The translations under genes were made by a program, and so were the position numbers. The notes beneath the pieces were generated by a model that had not been told where the DNA came from, did no database searches, and was given only the letters and a program-made list of their open reading frames with translations. A stretch of 64,000 nucleotides of DNA from Prosthecobacter debontii (lineage in GTDB: Bacteria; Verrucomicrobiota; Verrucomicrobiia; Verrucomicrobiales; Akkermansiaceae): assembly GCA_945870855.1 (NCBI GenBank), contig CAMBTP010000007.1, positions 1 through 64,000 of the forward strand, read 5' to 3'. Below, piece by piece: positions 25,336 through 35,300 of the stretch (positions within the stretch are counted from its first letter, which is position 1; each line of letters begins with the position of its first letter).

Positions 25336-25806
25336 ATGGCCAACGCACAAGTCATCCTCAAAGAAAAAATCGAAGGCCTTGGAGCCGAAGCCGATGTTGT
25401 AAAAGTCCGCGCCGGATACGCCCGCAACTACCTCGTCCCACAAGGCAAGGCATACGAAGCGACCAAGGCAAACCTCCGCCACGTCGAAGCCCTCAAAACC
25501 GAGCGCGCCCGCCGCGAAGCCGAGGAAATCGTCGTCGCCCAAGAGCTCGCCACCAAGATCGGCAAGCTCAAGCCGTCCTTCACCCTTTCCACTGGCCAAG
25601 GCGGCAAGGCATTCGGCTCCGTCACGAACATGGACATCCATAAGGAACTCGAAGCCGCTGGAATCTCCATCGACCGCCACTCCATCCAGCTCGACAAGCC
25701 GATCAAGAAATCTGGCAAGTCCGCCGTTGAAATCAAACTCAACGCCCAAGTCACAGCGATTCTCACGATCACCGTCGATGCCGGCGATGTCACCGAGGAG
25801 GATTGA
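25336..25806 (+). CDS. rplI: 50S ribosomal protein L9
   Basis: L9 binds 23S rRNA near the L1 stalk and helps suppress frameshifting. The 156-aa protein has the N-terminal signature VILKEKIEGLGAEADVVKVR followed by GYARNYLVPQGKA, a long connecting helix, and the C-terminal domain. Length is close to the usual 148-150. It is a single-gene unit here, without rpsF or rpsR, and is followed by a clear terminator. Confidence 0.97.
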   Translation: MANAQVILKEKIEGLGAEADVVKVRAGYARNYLVPQGKAYEATKANLRHVEALKTERARREAEEIVVAQELATKIGKLKPSFTLSTGQGGKAFGSVTNMDIHKELEAAGISIDRHSIQLDKPIKKSGKSAVEIKLNAQVTAILTITVDAGDVTEED

Positions 25807-25840
25807 AACTTTAAAACTTAAACTTTAAACCTCAATGAAG

Positions 25841-25870
25841 AGGCCGGTTCCGAAAGGAACTGGCCTTTTT
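25841..25870 (+). terminator. Rho-independent terminator of rplI
   Basis: An 11-base-pair stem (AGGCCGGTTCC with GGAACTGGCCT, one G-T pair) closes a GAAA tetraloop and is followed by a run of T. It begins 35 bases after the rplI stop. AT-rich 'aaactttaaaacttaaactttaaac'-type tracts flank it as mirror-like inverted copies. Confidence 0.9.
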
Positions 25871-25925
25871 CTTATTCGTGTTCTTCCTTGGAGTTTAAAG
25901 TTTAAGTTTTAAAGTTTCCCGCAAG

Positions 25926-26942
25926 ATGATCCCGGCGAGAAAAGTCATGTATGAGGTTTCCCAGCCGCTGCGGCAGTATCTCTACCGCTTCGATCGGCTG
26001 CGGGACATTCCGAGGGTTTATTCGGAGCTGACAAGATTCACGGGCGCCGTGCCTTATGAAGATCCGCAGGGACGTGAAACGCTTTGGCTCACGGTGATGT
26101 ATCCGCCCGAAGTCCTTGCGGAGCTGCGGCCACGACTTATTCGGATTTACAGCGAGCTGAAAATCGGGCGCGACGCCGTCGAGCACGAGCACTTGCTGGT
26201 GGATCGCGTTGACTTCGGCGATTTCGGAAATTCCAAACCCTTTCGCATCCGCGTCACGAACCTTTTCAACGATAACTCCGACTACTTTTACGTGAAGCAA
26301 GCCGATGCCTCCCGCATCTACGGCCTTGAGCTGGAGCACATTCTTTCGCCGAACCGGATCAACTACATGGTCAAAGGCAACACGCTCATCGAAGAGCACA
26401 TCGCGGGTGTGCCGGGCGATGTTTTCCTGCGCGATTACCTGCCGGATCCGAAGCTCAATAAAGTCCGCATCGCCAAGGAGTTCACGAAATTCACCGAGCG
26501 CTCCTTCATCCGCCTGCTCGGGGATATGCGGAGCGTGAACTACGTCGTCGATATCACCCCGGACTTTGAGGAGGTGCAATACCGCGTCCGCCCGATCGAC
26601 TTCGACCAGCAATCCTACGAGGGCAACGGCAACATTTACCTCGCCTTCCGCTTCAATTCAAACCGCCCCGTCACACGCCTCGCTTTCAACGTTCTGAATC
26701 GGAAATCCATCGATCAATACGTCAACGAAGAACACGCCCAGATGGCGCGCCGTGCGAAAGTGGAATCCACCCGCCTACGCGCCCTGCTCGGCATCATGCG
26801 CCGTGAGGAAATCGCACCGATGGAACATGTCCATCGCCTCGCGCTCGAGCTCGACCGCATGCACGGCACCACCGATTTTCGCGACTGCAAATCCATGGGC
26901 GAGCTCACCGCCGAGCATATCTCGCTGATGCTAGGGGTGTGA
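25926..26942 (+). CDS. Conserved hypothetical protein
   Basis: I do not recognise this 338-aa soluble protein. It has no signal peptide or membrane helix. It is well structured, with an acidic-aromatic composition and clear blocks: EDPQGRETLWLTVMYPPEV, a central EEHIAGVPGDVFLRDYL, and VRPIDFDQQSYEGNGNIYLA. The IDFDQ segment after a helical lobe loosely recalls the metal-binding DFD of kinase folds, but I would not call it a kinase. Codon pattern and length make it a real gene. It is preceded by an AT-rich tract and the rplI terminator. Confidence 0.7.
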   Translation: MIPARKVMYEVSQPLRQYLYRFDRLRDIPRVYSELTRFTGAVPYEDPQGRETLWLTVMYPPEVLAELRPRLIRIYSELKIGRDAVEHEHLLVDRVDFGDFGNSKPFRIRVTNLFNDNSDYFYVKQADASRIYGLELEHILSPNRINYMVKGNTLIEEHIAGVPGDVFLRDYLPDPKLNKVRIAKEFTKFTERSFIRLLGDMRSVNYVVDITPDFEEVQYRVRPIDFDQQSYEGNGNIYLAFRFNSNRPVTRLAFNVLNRKSIDQYVNEEHAQMARRAKVESTRLRALLGIMRREEIAPMEHVHRLALELDRMHGTTDFRDCKSMGELTAEHISLMLGV

Positions 26943-27021
26943 TGGCCGGATGCTTGGGGAAGGAAAGAATGATCTGGGAGGCATGGATTGGCGCGTTGAG
27001 CGGCACGCATCATCGATATAA

Positions 27022-27468
27022 CTAAGGAGCCTTGGCAGCGTCGGTAACAGGTTTGCGCCGCAAGTTGACGAGTTGGAGAAAGCCGCCCGAGGTTCCGTCG
27101 GAGGAAAGGAAAAACTGGTTCTTACTGCGCAGGACGATGAGCTGGGACTGCTCGTCTTGTGGGACAGGGAGGATGTTGCTTTCCTGAATCTTCCACTCCT
27201 CACCTTCCTTGTATGCGAGCTTGTAAACGGCGTAGCCCTCCGGCGCGTCCACGAGCATGGTCTCGCGCGTTGCCATCTCCTTCTGTTTCCCGTTGCCGAA
27301 CTGCATGGCGATGGTATGCGGCGAGAGGTTGTGCACTCGCAGTTTGCCGAGCGGGAGCTTTGCGGGATCGTCTTCGATCACATATCCGGAAAAAGTTCCT
27401 TCCGCAGCGGGCGCCAGCAGAATGGTGACGCGGCGGGCGGTAGGCGGGAGGCGGACGAGGGAGACCAA
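27022..27468 (-). CDS. Hypothetical protein, possibly 5'-truncated
   Basis: The function is unknown. The 148-aa frame starts only with TTG (MVSLVRLPPTARR). The same frame stays open for about 33 codons further upstream without any ATG or GTG, reading a plausible coding sequence (SINPKDSDVFTGIHLAQLRK) back to a stop. The body looks like a beta-sandwich domain (TILLAPAAEGTFSGYVIEDD, KLRVHNLSPHTIAMQFG). Either it uses a rare start codon or it has lost its original N-terminus, perhaps a signal peptide. The 130 bases beyond, up to the DUF6288-like gene, hold nothing recognisable. Confidence 0.55.
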   Translation of the reverse strand: MVSLVRLPPTARRVTILLAPAAEGTFSGYVIEDDPAKLPLGKLRVHNLSPHTIAMQFGNGKQKEMATRETMLVDAPEGYAVYKLAYKEGEEWKIQESNILPVPQDEQSQLIVLRSKNQFFLSSDGTSGGFLQLVNLRRKPVTDAAKAP

Positions 27469-27679
27469 GGTCGGATTCTCCTTACGGAGTTGCGCCAGGT
27501 GAATTCCTGTAAATACATCCGAGTCTTTTGGGTTTATCGAATAGCATTTTGAAAAACTTACTTATTGATACATGATGTAAAGATAACGGTCAAATTGGAG
27601 CGAAAATTAGGTTTAAAGGGTATTGGAAAATCTGAGATTGGACTATTCACGCCGTTGGCGACAAATCGGGTCCACCTCA

Positions 27680-30166
27680 CTACCTCGCCGACGATAACCT
27701 AATGCTGCGCATTTCCGGCTGGGTTGTCGCCGCGTTGATGGCTTTTATCGCATCCTCAACCGCGCCGGTCCGCCTGTTATTGAGTTCTCCCGAGGGATAC
27801 TCGCCCCGCTCGCACTGGGCGTTTAATTCAACGATCAGCTCTTTCAGGCCCGGAATCGCCCCGCGAGCGGCCGAACCATAAGCCACGATCTCCTTCATGA
27901 TTTCGCCGGTCCGGCCTTCACTGCCGTGGCCACCTTGGGTTTTCGCAAAGATCACCCCGGCATCGATCGCCTCCTTGTAATGAAATTTCGTCAATGCCCT
28001 AAAAGCACCCATGCGGATCTCCGCGCCGAACATGGTGTCCGCCGGACACAGCGTCTTCACGGCGATGACTAGATCCGGCGCTAGCGCCTGCACGTCGTCG
28101 GGTGTTAGATCTTGTTCGAAATAACCTCTCAGCGTGGCGCGGGCCATACCGTCCGCGTTTTTGGAAATGACCCTTACGGCCGGGTAGCGCAGCTTTGGAT
28201 CGGTGTCCTTGAGTGCGCCGGTCAGGCCGCCCGCAAACAAGGCCGAGGCCAACTGGCCGTGTGTGAATTGGATGCAATCCGCCCAGTTGACCGGTTGAAG
28301 CGGCTCGGCCGTCTGCGCCACCGCCATCAGGATATCCGGCAGCGCGGGTTTCGCCTCGCCGCCCATCTTCTTGATGGCCTGCGCGGCCTTGTAGCGCAGC
28401 CAGCGGTCTTGGTGCGATAGCAGTTTCACCAAGACCGGAAGCGCCTGTTCGCTCTTCATCCAGCCAAGCGTTTCGGTCGCGCCCTGAGCGATGTGCACAT
28501 CCTTGCCTTGCGCCATCGCAATCAGTTCCGGCACCATCGCTTTCGCCTCGGGGCGCTGCGACAGCTCCTCCGACGCCCAACCGCGGACAATCGGCGACCA
28601 ATCGCCGAACGCGGTCACAAGTTCTTTTGCGCTTTTCTGCTTGCGGTCGAGGTCAAAACTGCCGGAAGCGATGGCCTCCACCACCTGCTGTTTGCTCAAC
28701 CAGTTAGATGATTTCGAATCCTTGCCGGTGATACAGAGTTTCTTCAGTGGCAGCGAATAAGTTAGGACATAGGTGGCGTTCGGGCTCAGCCCATTATAGC
28801 TACTATTTCCGTAGTAGGTTGCGTCATCGGTCTTGCCGGGGCCGTATTGCTCACCGCCGTCATAGGTGAACGATCCGTCACAGCGCCGCACCAGATCGAG
28901 ATGCCATGAGGCCTCCTTGAAAAAGGCAGACGCCGCCGCAGGCCCGCCGGTGCTGGCACCGAGCGCGCTCCACAGATAGCTGAAGCCCTGTCCGGTGTGG
29001 CCGCATTCGCGGTTGCGGTAACCTGCTGTGGCCATCTTCGCGAAGAACTGCGCTTCCTTGACCGCGCTGTCCTGCTGTGTGAAAAACATCGCGGCAATTG
29101 AGTTTTTGCCGTTATTTTCATGGTAAGGCCATGGCTCGTGCTCGCCATACGGGATGGCGCCCTTGTCGGCATAGTAACCGAAGAATCCATTCGCCCGCAT
29201 GATCGCGGCATCCACCTCCGGATCCTTCACGCCGCATTTTTTTCCCATCACGATGGAAAGGTTGGCCGGCAGTCCCGCCATGTTCACTGGGCCATAGGGC
29301 GGGATCGAACCATGCAGCTTGCCCTCGGGAGTCAGGCGGGAAATGCCGTGGCCGAAGGTGCCATACATGCTCTGCCCCTTGGAAAGGGTGACCGTGTATT
29401 CATGGATCGCGTGCAGCACTTCCTTGTCACCGGTGAGCCGGTAGTATTCGCACAAAAACAGGTTCCGATAGCCCCAGTCCCAGATCACCATGCCGTCCTT
29501 GAGTTCGAGCTTGAGCGTGGGCGGCCCGATCTTGTGGGCAAACTCCTTCACCTTTGGCAGGTATTCGGGATTTCCGGTCGCCAACAATGCGAGGCCGTTG
29601 ATTGCACCATTCCAGCTTTCTTCGAGCGGCTCCTTCTCTAGAGCCTTGCATGCTTGCTCGAAGATCTTCTTGGACTTGGGGCAATTGTATGGCGCCGTGG
29701 CGCTGTAGCTTCCGATCACCGCTAGCTTGATCTGGACTTCTTCGGATTTCCCCGCACGCCACCGGATCAGCTTCAGAGTGCCCTTGTTTGTCTCTTTTTC
29801 TGCGTTCTGGATCGCCATGGCGATGCTCTTGCGGGCGTCATCGCTGAAGGGCTTGCCGTCCACGCCGAGAATCACGTCGTCCACCTGCATCACGCCATCC
29901 GCCGGCGACTTGGCACCGACGTGGGTGACGAGGATTTGCCGGCTGGACAGCGTGGTCCGCCCCTGCATGCTGTCGAGGTAATCCGCTGGGCGGGTGTAAA
30001 TCCAGCCGCGTAACCCGGTGGATCCCAAATTATATGTGAGCTCGCGGTCAACCTTGCTGCCCGTGGTCAGATCCGGCGGGGTTAGCGGCGACTCCGCAGA
30101 GAGATTGCCGCCGACCATGACCGCTACGGCAACCATTCCTATCATCTTTCTGCTGTGCATTTTCAT
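27680..30166 (-). CDS. Exported PDZ/HEAT-repeat protein, DUF6288-like
   Basis: This 828-aa protein starts with a signal peptide (cleavage near NLSA-ES), then a PDZ domain at about 75-150 (VTHVGAKSPADGVMQVDDVILGVDG). The central region, about 160-510, is rich in Trp, Tyr and Gly and has an all-helical toroid-like look (WDWGYRNLFLCEYYRLTG). HEAT-like repeats follow from about 540 (GATETLGWMKSEQALPVLVK). The arrangement matches the DUF6288-type proteins of Verrucomicrobia and relatives, whose role is not known; I assign that family from memory of its layout. Its neighbours act on carbohydrates, so a role in polymer processing is plausible but unproven. Confidence 0.7.
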   Translation of the reverse strand: MKMHSRKMIGMVAVAVMVGGNLSAESPLTPPDLTTGSKVDRELTYNLGSTGLRGWIYTRPADYLDSMQGRTTLSSRQILVTHVGAKSPADGVMQVDDVILGVDGKPFSDDARKSIAMAIQNAEKETNKGTLKLIRWRAGKSEEVQIKLAVIGSYSATAPYNCPKSKKIFEQACKALEKEPLEESWNGAINGLALLATGNPEYLPKVKEFAHKIGPPTLKLELKDGMVIWDWGYRNLFLCEYYRLTGDKEVLHAIHEYTVTLSKGQSMYGTFGHGISRLTPEGKLHGSIPPYGPVNMAGLPANLSIVMGKKCGVKDPEVDAAIMRANGFFGYYADKGAIPYGEHEPWPYHENNGKNSIAAMFFTQQDSAVKEAQFFAKMATAGYRNRECGHTGQGFSYLWSALGASTGGPAAASAFFKEASWHLDLVRRCDGSFTYDGGEQYGPGKTDDATYYGNSSYNGLSPNATYVLTYSLPLKKLCITGKDSKSSNWLSKQQVVEAIASGSFDLDRKQKSAKELVTAFGDWSPIVRGWASEELSQRPEAKAMVPELIAMAQGKDVHIAQGATETLGWMKSEQALPVLVKLLSHQDRWLRYKAAQAIKKMGGEAKPALPDILMAVAQTAEPLQPVNWADCIQFTHGQLASALFAGGLTGALKDTDPKLRYPAVRVISKNADGMARATLRGYFEQDLTPDDVQALAPDLVIAVKTLCPADTMFGAEIRMGAFRALTKFHYKEAIDAGVIFAKTQGGHGSEGRTGEIMKEIVAYGSAARGAIPGLKELIVELNAQCERGEYPSGELNNRRTGAVEDAIKAINAATTQPEMRSIRLSSAR

Positions 30167-30235
30167 ATATTAATTTCAAATACCCTCTTGCCTTGCTTGC
30201 GGGGGGGCATATTTGACACTTTAGCGCTAAGCTGG

Positions 30236-32239
30236 TCATTTTTCGAGCTTGGTCGCGAGTTTCGCCGCCCAGAGCGTGGCGAGTTCGCGCAGGCCAGGGC
30301 CGCTGAAATACAAGCCGTTGCCGTCGTCGTCACGCATGCTGCCTCTAAGTGCGTCGGAGTCGGGGCCTTCGAGGGCGATGCCGGCTTTCCACAACGATGC
30401 CTGCGCGGCGCGAATGTCCTGCGACACTTCATTACCTGGGCCACGATAGCTCACTTGTGCCACCATCCATGGTGCGTTCCAACCGATCTCGCTGCGCGAA
30501 TCGACGATGAGCTTTTCAAGGCACTGGCGATACAGCTTGGCGGTCGCGTCTTGCTGGCCAGCATCGCTTTCACCCTGTTGCCAGAGGACCGCGCGGAACC
30601 CTTTAGATCCGAGTTGTTTCATGCGGGCGACGAACGACGAATAGGCGGCGCCGTTACTCTCCCAGTCGCGCACGCTGGCGGCGCCTATCCCGCAAGCGAT
30701 CAGGCCAATCGGCACGTTGAGTCGTTGGGCCATGGCATCGCCAAACGGCAACAGGAAGCTGCCACCCTCGCCGCTGGCGCCGGCTTGTGGATCGTTGGAG
30801 AGGCGCCAGCGTCTGCCATCGAAAGTGGTAACTTTACTGGTTTGGGTGGTTTGTTTTTCATCGCCGTGGTCGGAGGACTTTGACGAGTCGGCTACCACAA
30901 ACACCTCACCGACGCCCAAATGCTCGACGGCGGCATCCATGACTGTCTTGTCAGGAGCCACAGCCCGCACTTCCAAGCGGTACCAGCCGCCGGCGGGAAC
31001 GTCCATCGTCGCCATAAACTCCGCGTCCTTGAAAGTCGGCGTGAGCTTTTGCCATGCTCCCGCTTGTTCGTTGGTGACAAGTCTTGCTCCAAGCACGCTG
31101 GTTATGGCACTGGCAGGGTCTATTCGTCCGGTCACGGTGAGTTTACCCTTGGTCTTGCTAGAGCGTTGCACGACTTGGTAGTCCAGCGGCGTGAGCAACG
31201 TGAGGGTCGGCTTGCCGGGCACCAGCAGGGGCAACATGGCTTTGCCTAAGGCCTCGCCGATGAGGAAATACGTCTCGCCATTCTGATATTCATGGTGACC
31301 TGCGCCGCTTGGGGAATCCTTCTCCTCCCGCATAAAATCGGTCGTTTTGACAAACTTAACGGTGTCCTTGAACTCAGGCTTTGCCGCCACGTCGGCCTGC
31401 GCTTTTCTAACGGTCAACGCAGCTTCCGGTATGTCCGTGAGCCACGGACCGGCGAATTCCCCAATCACCACCGGCAGTCGTGGGGCCTTGAGTTCGCTGC
31501 GGACATCTTTGATCAAATTCGTTAGGTTTTGCTCGTAGGCTGCCGTTGCCTTGGCGTCGCAAAAGTCATTCCACCCGTGCCACCAAACGAAGCCGGACAG
31601 TTCGTAGCCGTCGCCGGTGTAGCCAGGAAACTGCACCTTGATGTCGCCGAGCACTTTGTTGATCGTGCCGATCATCTCGGTGTAGAACGGCCCGACAGTA
31701 CCTCCGGAACTGGGTGGCCGGAAATCCACATCCAGGCTCTTGCCGCCCCAAGCGGTCTTGATGATGAGCACTTGCTCGGCGTAATGCTCGCCCATGAGAT
31801 GGCCGAACGCCACTTCAGGCCCGAAATACATGGTGTTTCGACCCTTCCAGGTCATATCCCCGAGAGGCCAACCGTAACCAAAAGAAAGTGGCCCGTGGAG
31901 CGTGCCAAATTCACTAATCTTATACATCCATACGTCATCGCGCACGTCTGCCCACTCGCCATTTGCATTAACCAAGTGTTGGATCAAAGGTGCCTTGGCG
32001 GGATCCGACAATAGGGAGCGCAGGGTTCCTTTTTTTTCATTACCGGCGTCGTCTTTGGCCTCCAAGGTGCCCTGTCCCTGCATGTTAGATTGACCAGCGA
32101 GAATGAAGACCTTGAGCGGACCTTTGCCTGCCTGTTTGAGGATTTCGGCAGGGTCGTTCGGGGCGGCGGCGGCAAATCCGCTCAAAGCGGACCACACGCC
32201 GGCGCAAATAGCGGTCGTCAATAAGGCTGGATTTAACAT
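30236..32239 (-). CDS. Secreted sialate O-acetylesterase with two SASA domains
   Basis: This 667-aa exported esterase removes O-acetyl groups from sialic acid or other sugars. After the signal peptide (MLNPALLTTAICAGVWSALS; ATG at 32239 preferred to 32296) the first SASA domain carries the nucleophile block FILAGQSNMQGQG and a C-terminal GHHEYQNGETYFLIG that supplies the catalytic His. A beta-sandwich follows, then a second SASA-like domain with ACGIGAASVRDW and WQQGESDAG. In the second domain the expected AGQSN has become VADSSKSSD, and the expected His near the end reads GLYFSG, so it is probably inactive. It lies between the DUF6288-like protein and a large secreted protein. Confidence 0.85.
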   Translation of the reverse strand: MLNPALLTTAICAGVWSALSGFAAAAPNDPAEILKQAGKGPLKVFILAGQSNMQGQGTLEAKDDAGNEKKGTLRSLLSDPAKAPLIQHLVNANGEWADVRDDVWMYKISEFGTLHGPLSFGYGWPLGDMTWKGRNTMYFGPEVAFGHLMGEHYAEQVLIIKTAWGGKSLDVDFRPPSSGGTVGPFYTEMIGTINKVLGDIKVQFPGYTGDGYELSGFVWWHGWNDFCDAKATAAYEQNLTNLIKDVRSELKAPRLPVVIGEFAGPWLTDIPEAALTVRKAQADVAAKPEFKDTVKFVKTTDFMREEKDSPSGAGHHEYQNGETYFLIGEALGKAMLPLLVPGKPTLTLLTPLDYQVVQRSSKTKGKLTVTGRIDPASAITSVLGARLVTNEQAGAWQKLTPTFKDAEFMATMDVPAGGWYRLEVRAVAPDKTVMDAAVEHLGVGEVFVVADSSKSSDHGDEKQTTQTSKVTTFDGRRWRLSNDPQAGASGEGGSFLLPFGDAMAQRLNVPIGLIACGIGAASVRDWESNGAAYSSFVARMKQLGSKGFRAVLWQQGESDAGQQDATAKLYRQCLEKLIVDSRSEIGWNAPWMVAQVSYRGPGNEVSQDIRAAQASLWKAGIALEGPDSDALRGSMRDDDGNGLYFSGPGLRELATLWAAKLATKLEK

Positions 32240-32272
32240 GTTTGGTATTAGGTCAAGGGGGGAAATAACGAG

Positions 32273-32301
32273 AAAAACGGGGTGCTCAAGAAACACCCCG
32301 T
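32273..32301 (-). terminator. Rho-independent terminator after the large secreted protein gene
   Basis: On the minus strand ACGGGGTG and CACCCCGT form a perfect eight-base stem with a nine-base loop, followed by a T run. It starts 20 bases after the stop of the 1052-aa gene and ends about 34 bases before the esterase start, so the two are separate transcription units or attenuated from one another. Confidence 0.85.
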
Positions 32302-32320
32302 CTTCCCCGCAGTAAGTTGA

Positions 32321-35300
32321 TCACTCGGCGGTGACGCGCACGAACAACTTCGACGCGGTGAGCGGTTTATCGGCACTGAGGGTGACCGTGACCGTTTCCA
32401 CACCGGTGGCGGTGCTGTCGAGTTGTTGGTCCGCGCCGACGTCTTGAGACCATAGAAAAAGGTCCGAAGAAGTCCACACCTTATAGGTTAGGTTGGTAGT
32501 CGCCGGGGTCGCACGGCGGGTGTAGCTGAACTCGCCGCTAGTCTTGTCCAGCGGAGTTTTGATCGGGGAACACGATGAGCCACTGGACGGATCGAGGCCG
32601 AAGGCGTATTCTGATTCGTTAGACATCCCATCGCTGTCGGGGTCACCCGCGGTAGTCTTGTCGGACAAGTTCGGGTAATCGGCATCTATCCATGCCTGGA
32701 ACGGGTCGGCTGGAGCTGTCACCGTCACATCCACCGAGGTGCTCCCGAGTTCGTAATTAGCGGTATCCGTTGGTGTAAATGTCACGTCATGGGCAGCTGT
32801 GCCGACGGAGGGCACCTCGTTCGGATTGTTAAAGGCGAACGTGCCTGACACAGTCACGCCAGCCGCGTTGACAAACGTCCCACTCAAGGTCGAAGCGCTT
32901 AGCGGTTGGCCGGAGGTGATGGACGTCGCCGATGGCAAAGGGGATCCAGGAGCCTCGATCTGGAAGCCCATGATTGCCAATCCGTTTGTTGGGTTCCATG
33001 TTAGATTTATCTTTCCAAGTGAGTTGGCAACCACATCTTGGAAGAGCACATAGTTTTGCCCTTCTACCCAGGTTGATCCGTTGGGCGATGACGTGCTGTC
33101 GAGATTCTGGGTTGATCCGTTGCTGCACGTATTGTCAGTTACAAACGAACCGTTGTTCCGGTCATTGCCGTGATAGCTCGCGATGTAGATGTCGTATGCG
33201 GAACCCACGGTGAGACCGGAAAGGGTCCCAGTTTCAGAGCTATTCGGGTTCGCGCCATTGGAGAGGAGCGTGAGGGAAGGACTGCCCCAAGGGTCAAAAG
33301 CATTCCATTGATTGCCAAATTCAAAGCCCACGGCCGTTGGGGTTCCAGTGGAGTCGTTCAAGGCCGACCCAGTGACGTCTTGCCACTGACCCGACCAGGT
33401 GAATTGGTTCCAAGTCGTCCCGGCGCCTCCGGCAGGCCCAACCGGGCTGCTTTTTGAAGCGCTGCCAATGCTTACGTTAATCAAAGGCCCGGCTGACAAC
33501 GGTGCCTGATAGGTCAGGTTACCTTTGTTGACCGTGAGTGTCCGCGGCACGTTGGTGGCGGCATTGTAGTTGGCATTTCCCGACTGGCTGGCGGTGATGG
33601 TCGTGCTGCCCGCTTTGAGGATCGTCACGGTATTACCGGAAATACTCGCCACCGAAGTATCCGAACTGGTATAGCTCACAGTCAACCCGGAACTGGCTGT
33701 CCCGGTGAGCACCAACGATGCATCACCATAGGACTTGGACACCAAGGCATCAAAGGTGATTGTCTGATTTGCCGCGTTGACCGTCTGGGTCGTGGCACTG
33801 GCAGTAGTGCTGCCACTGAAGCCGGATGTTCCGCTGTATGTGGCGGTGATGTTATGACTACCGGTGGTGAGGGCACTGCTGATAAGTTGAGCCTGGCCGG
33901 TGCTGGTATTGACCGACACTGGACTACCAAGCGCCACGGCGTCGTCGTAGAACTGTACGGTACCGCCGCTGGGCGTTGGTGCGACGGTGGCCGTCAAAGT
34001 CACGTCACTGCCGTAGGTGGAAGGACTGCCGGAGGTGCCCAAGGTCGTGGTGGTGGCGGCGGCGTCCACTACAGCGGAAGGATAGGCCGTGGTTAACGCG
34101 TACTTGGACGCGAGGTAGCTACCGACGATGGCCTCTTGGTCTGCAGTCAAGGCGGTATCGTAAATCAGGATTTCGGCGATGTCGCCGTTCAAACCGTCCC
34201 GATACCCACGGTCTTTGGTAACGTTGTTCGCTTGCACGTTACCGGCTGTGACGAGGGAAACTAATTGGAATGTCCCAGTGGGCAAAGTTGTGGTGGTGCC
34301 ATCCACTACCGCTCCCATGAGCTTGGTCGTTCCACCGCGCACGTTCGAGCTGGCATCGCTGCTGCTCCACAGGCGACCACTTCCACCGCGATGGAATGCA
34401 TAACTCTCGGTGTCTCCCAGCAGGAAGCGACCGTTGTCGCCGTTTTCCTTGAGCACCCAGAACACGCTCCGGATGTTCGAAATGCGGGTGAAATTGAGGT
34501 TGCTGCCATTGATGCGCACCACCGGTTTACCGTTAGCGTCGCTTTGGCCGGTCTTATAAATAGGCGAACCATGTGTCTTGGTCGCGGTGTTGTTCTGGCC
34601 CGACATGTCCGTCCAAGAGTCGACGGTGTCCCCATCATTCAGTCCCGTAATCGTCGAGGCATCCAGCCACAAACTGAGTCCGTTCGTTACGGCCCACGGA
34701 GTAACTGTGACGGTATAGGTATTGGTAGAACCATTCACGGCGGTGACGGTGTAGGTCTGCGGGTTGGTGAAGTCCCGAGAGCTGCCGGAGGATGGACTGG
34801 CGGATGCGCCGTTGTGAGTGAAAGTGGGCGACAGCGCAGTGACAGCCATGCCAACCGGCGCCGAGACGGTGATGTTATTCCCGCTGATCGTGGCCGGACC
34901 AAAAGACGAGTCAAATGTCAGGATGTCTTTGGTCGTATCCGGATCCTGAGCAACATCATACGTCAATGTAACGGTCCCCGACCAAGTGCCGTTCCAGCCG
35001 CTCGTGAGATAAACCGCATATTCGTTAAGATCGATGGCGGGGATGCCGGTTGTGATCGTTTTGGTAATGGTTTCACCAACGCCATAAGCGTATCCACCAT
35101 CCCAAATCACCTCAGTGGCAGCGCCCGGTGCGCCGTCATCATAATTATCTCCAACCCGTAGGATACCAGAAGCGGTGCTGTTGGCGGCGAAGAAAACGCA
35201 AATGTCGCCAACATAAGGGTCGCCGGCATCCGTTCGTGCGTCGATGGCGACCGACCTGAGAATTGATCCAACAGGCAATACCGCCTTGGCGATTTTTTCT

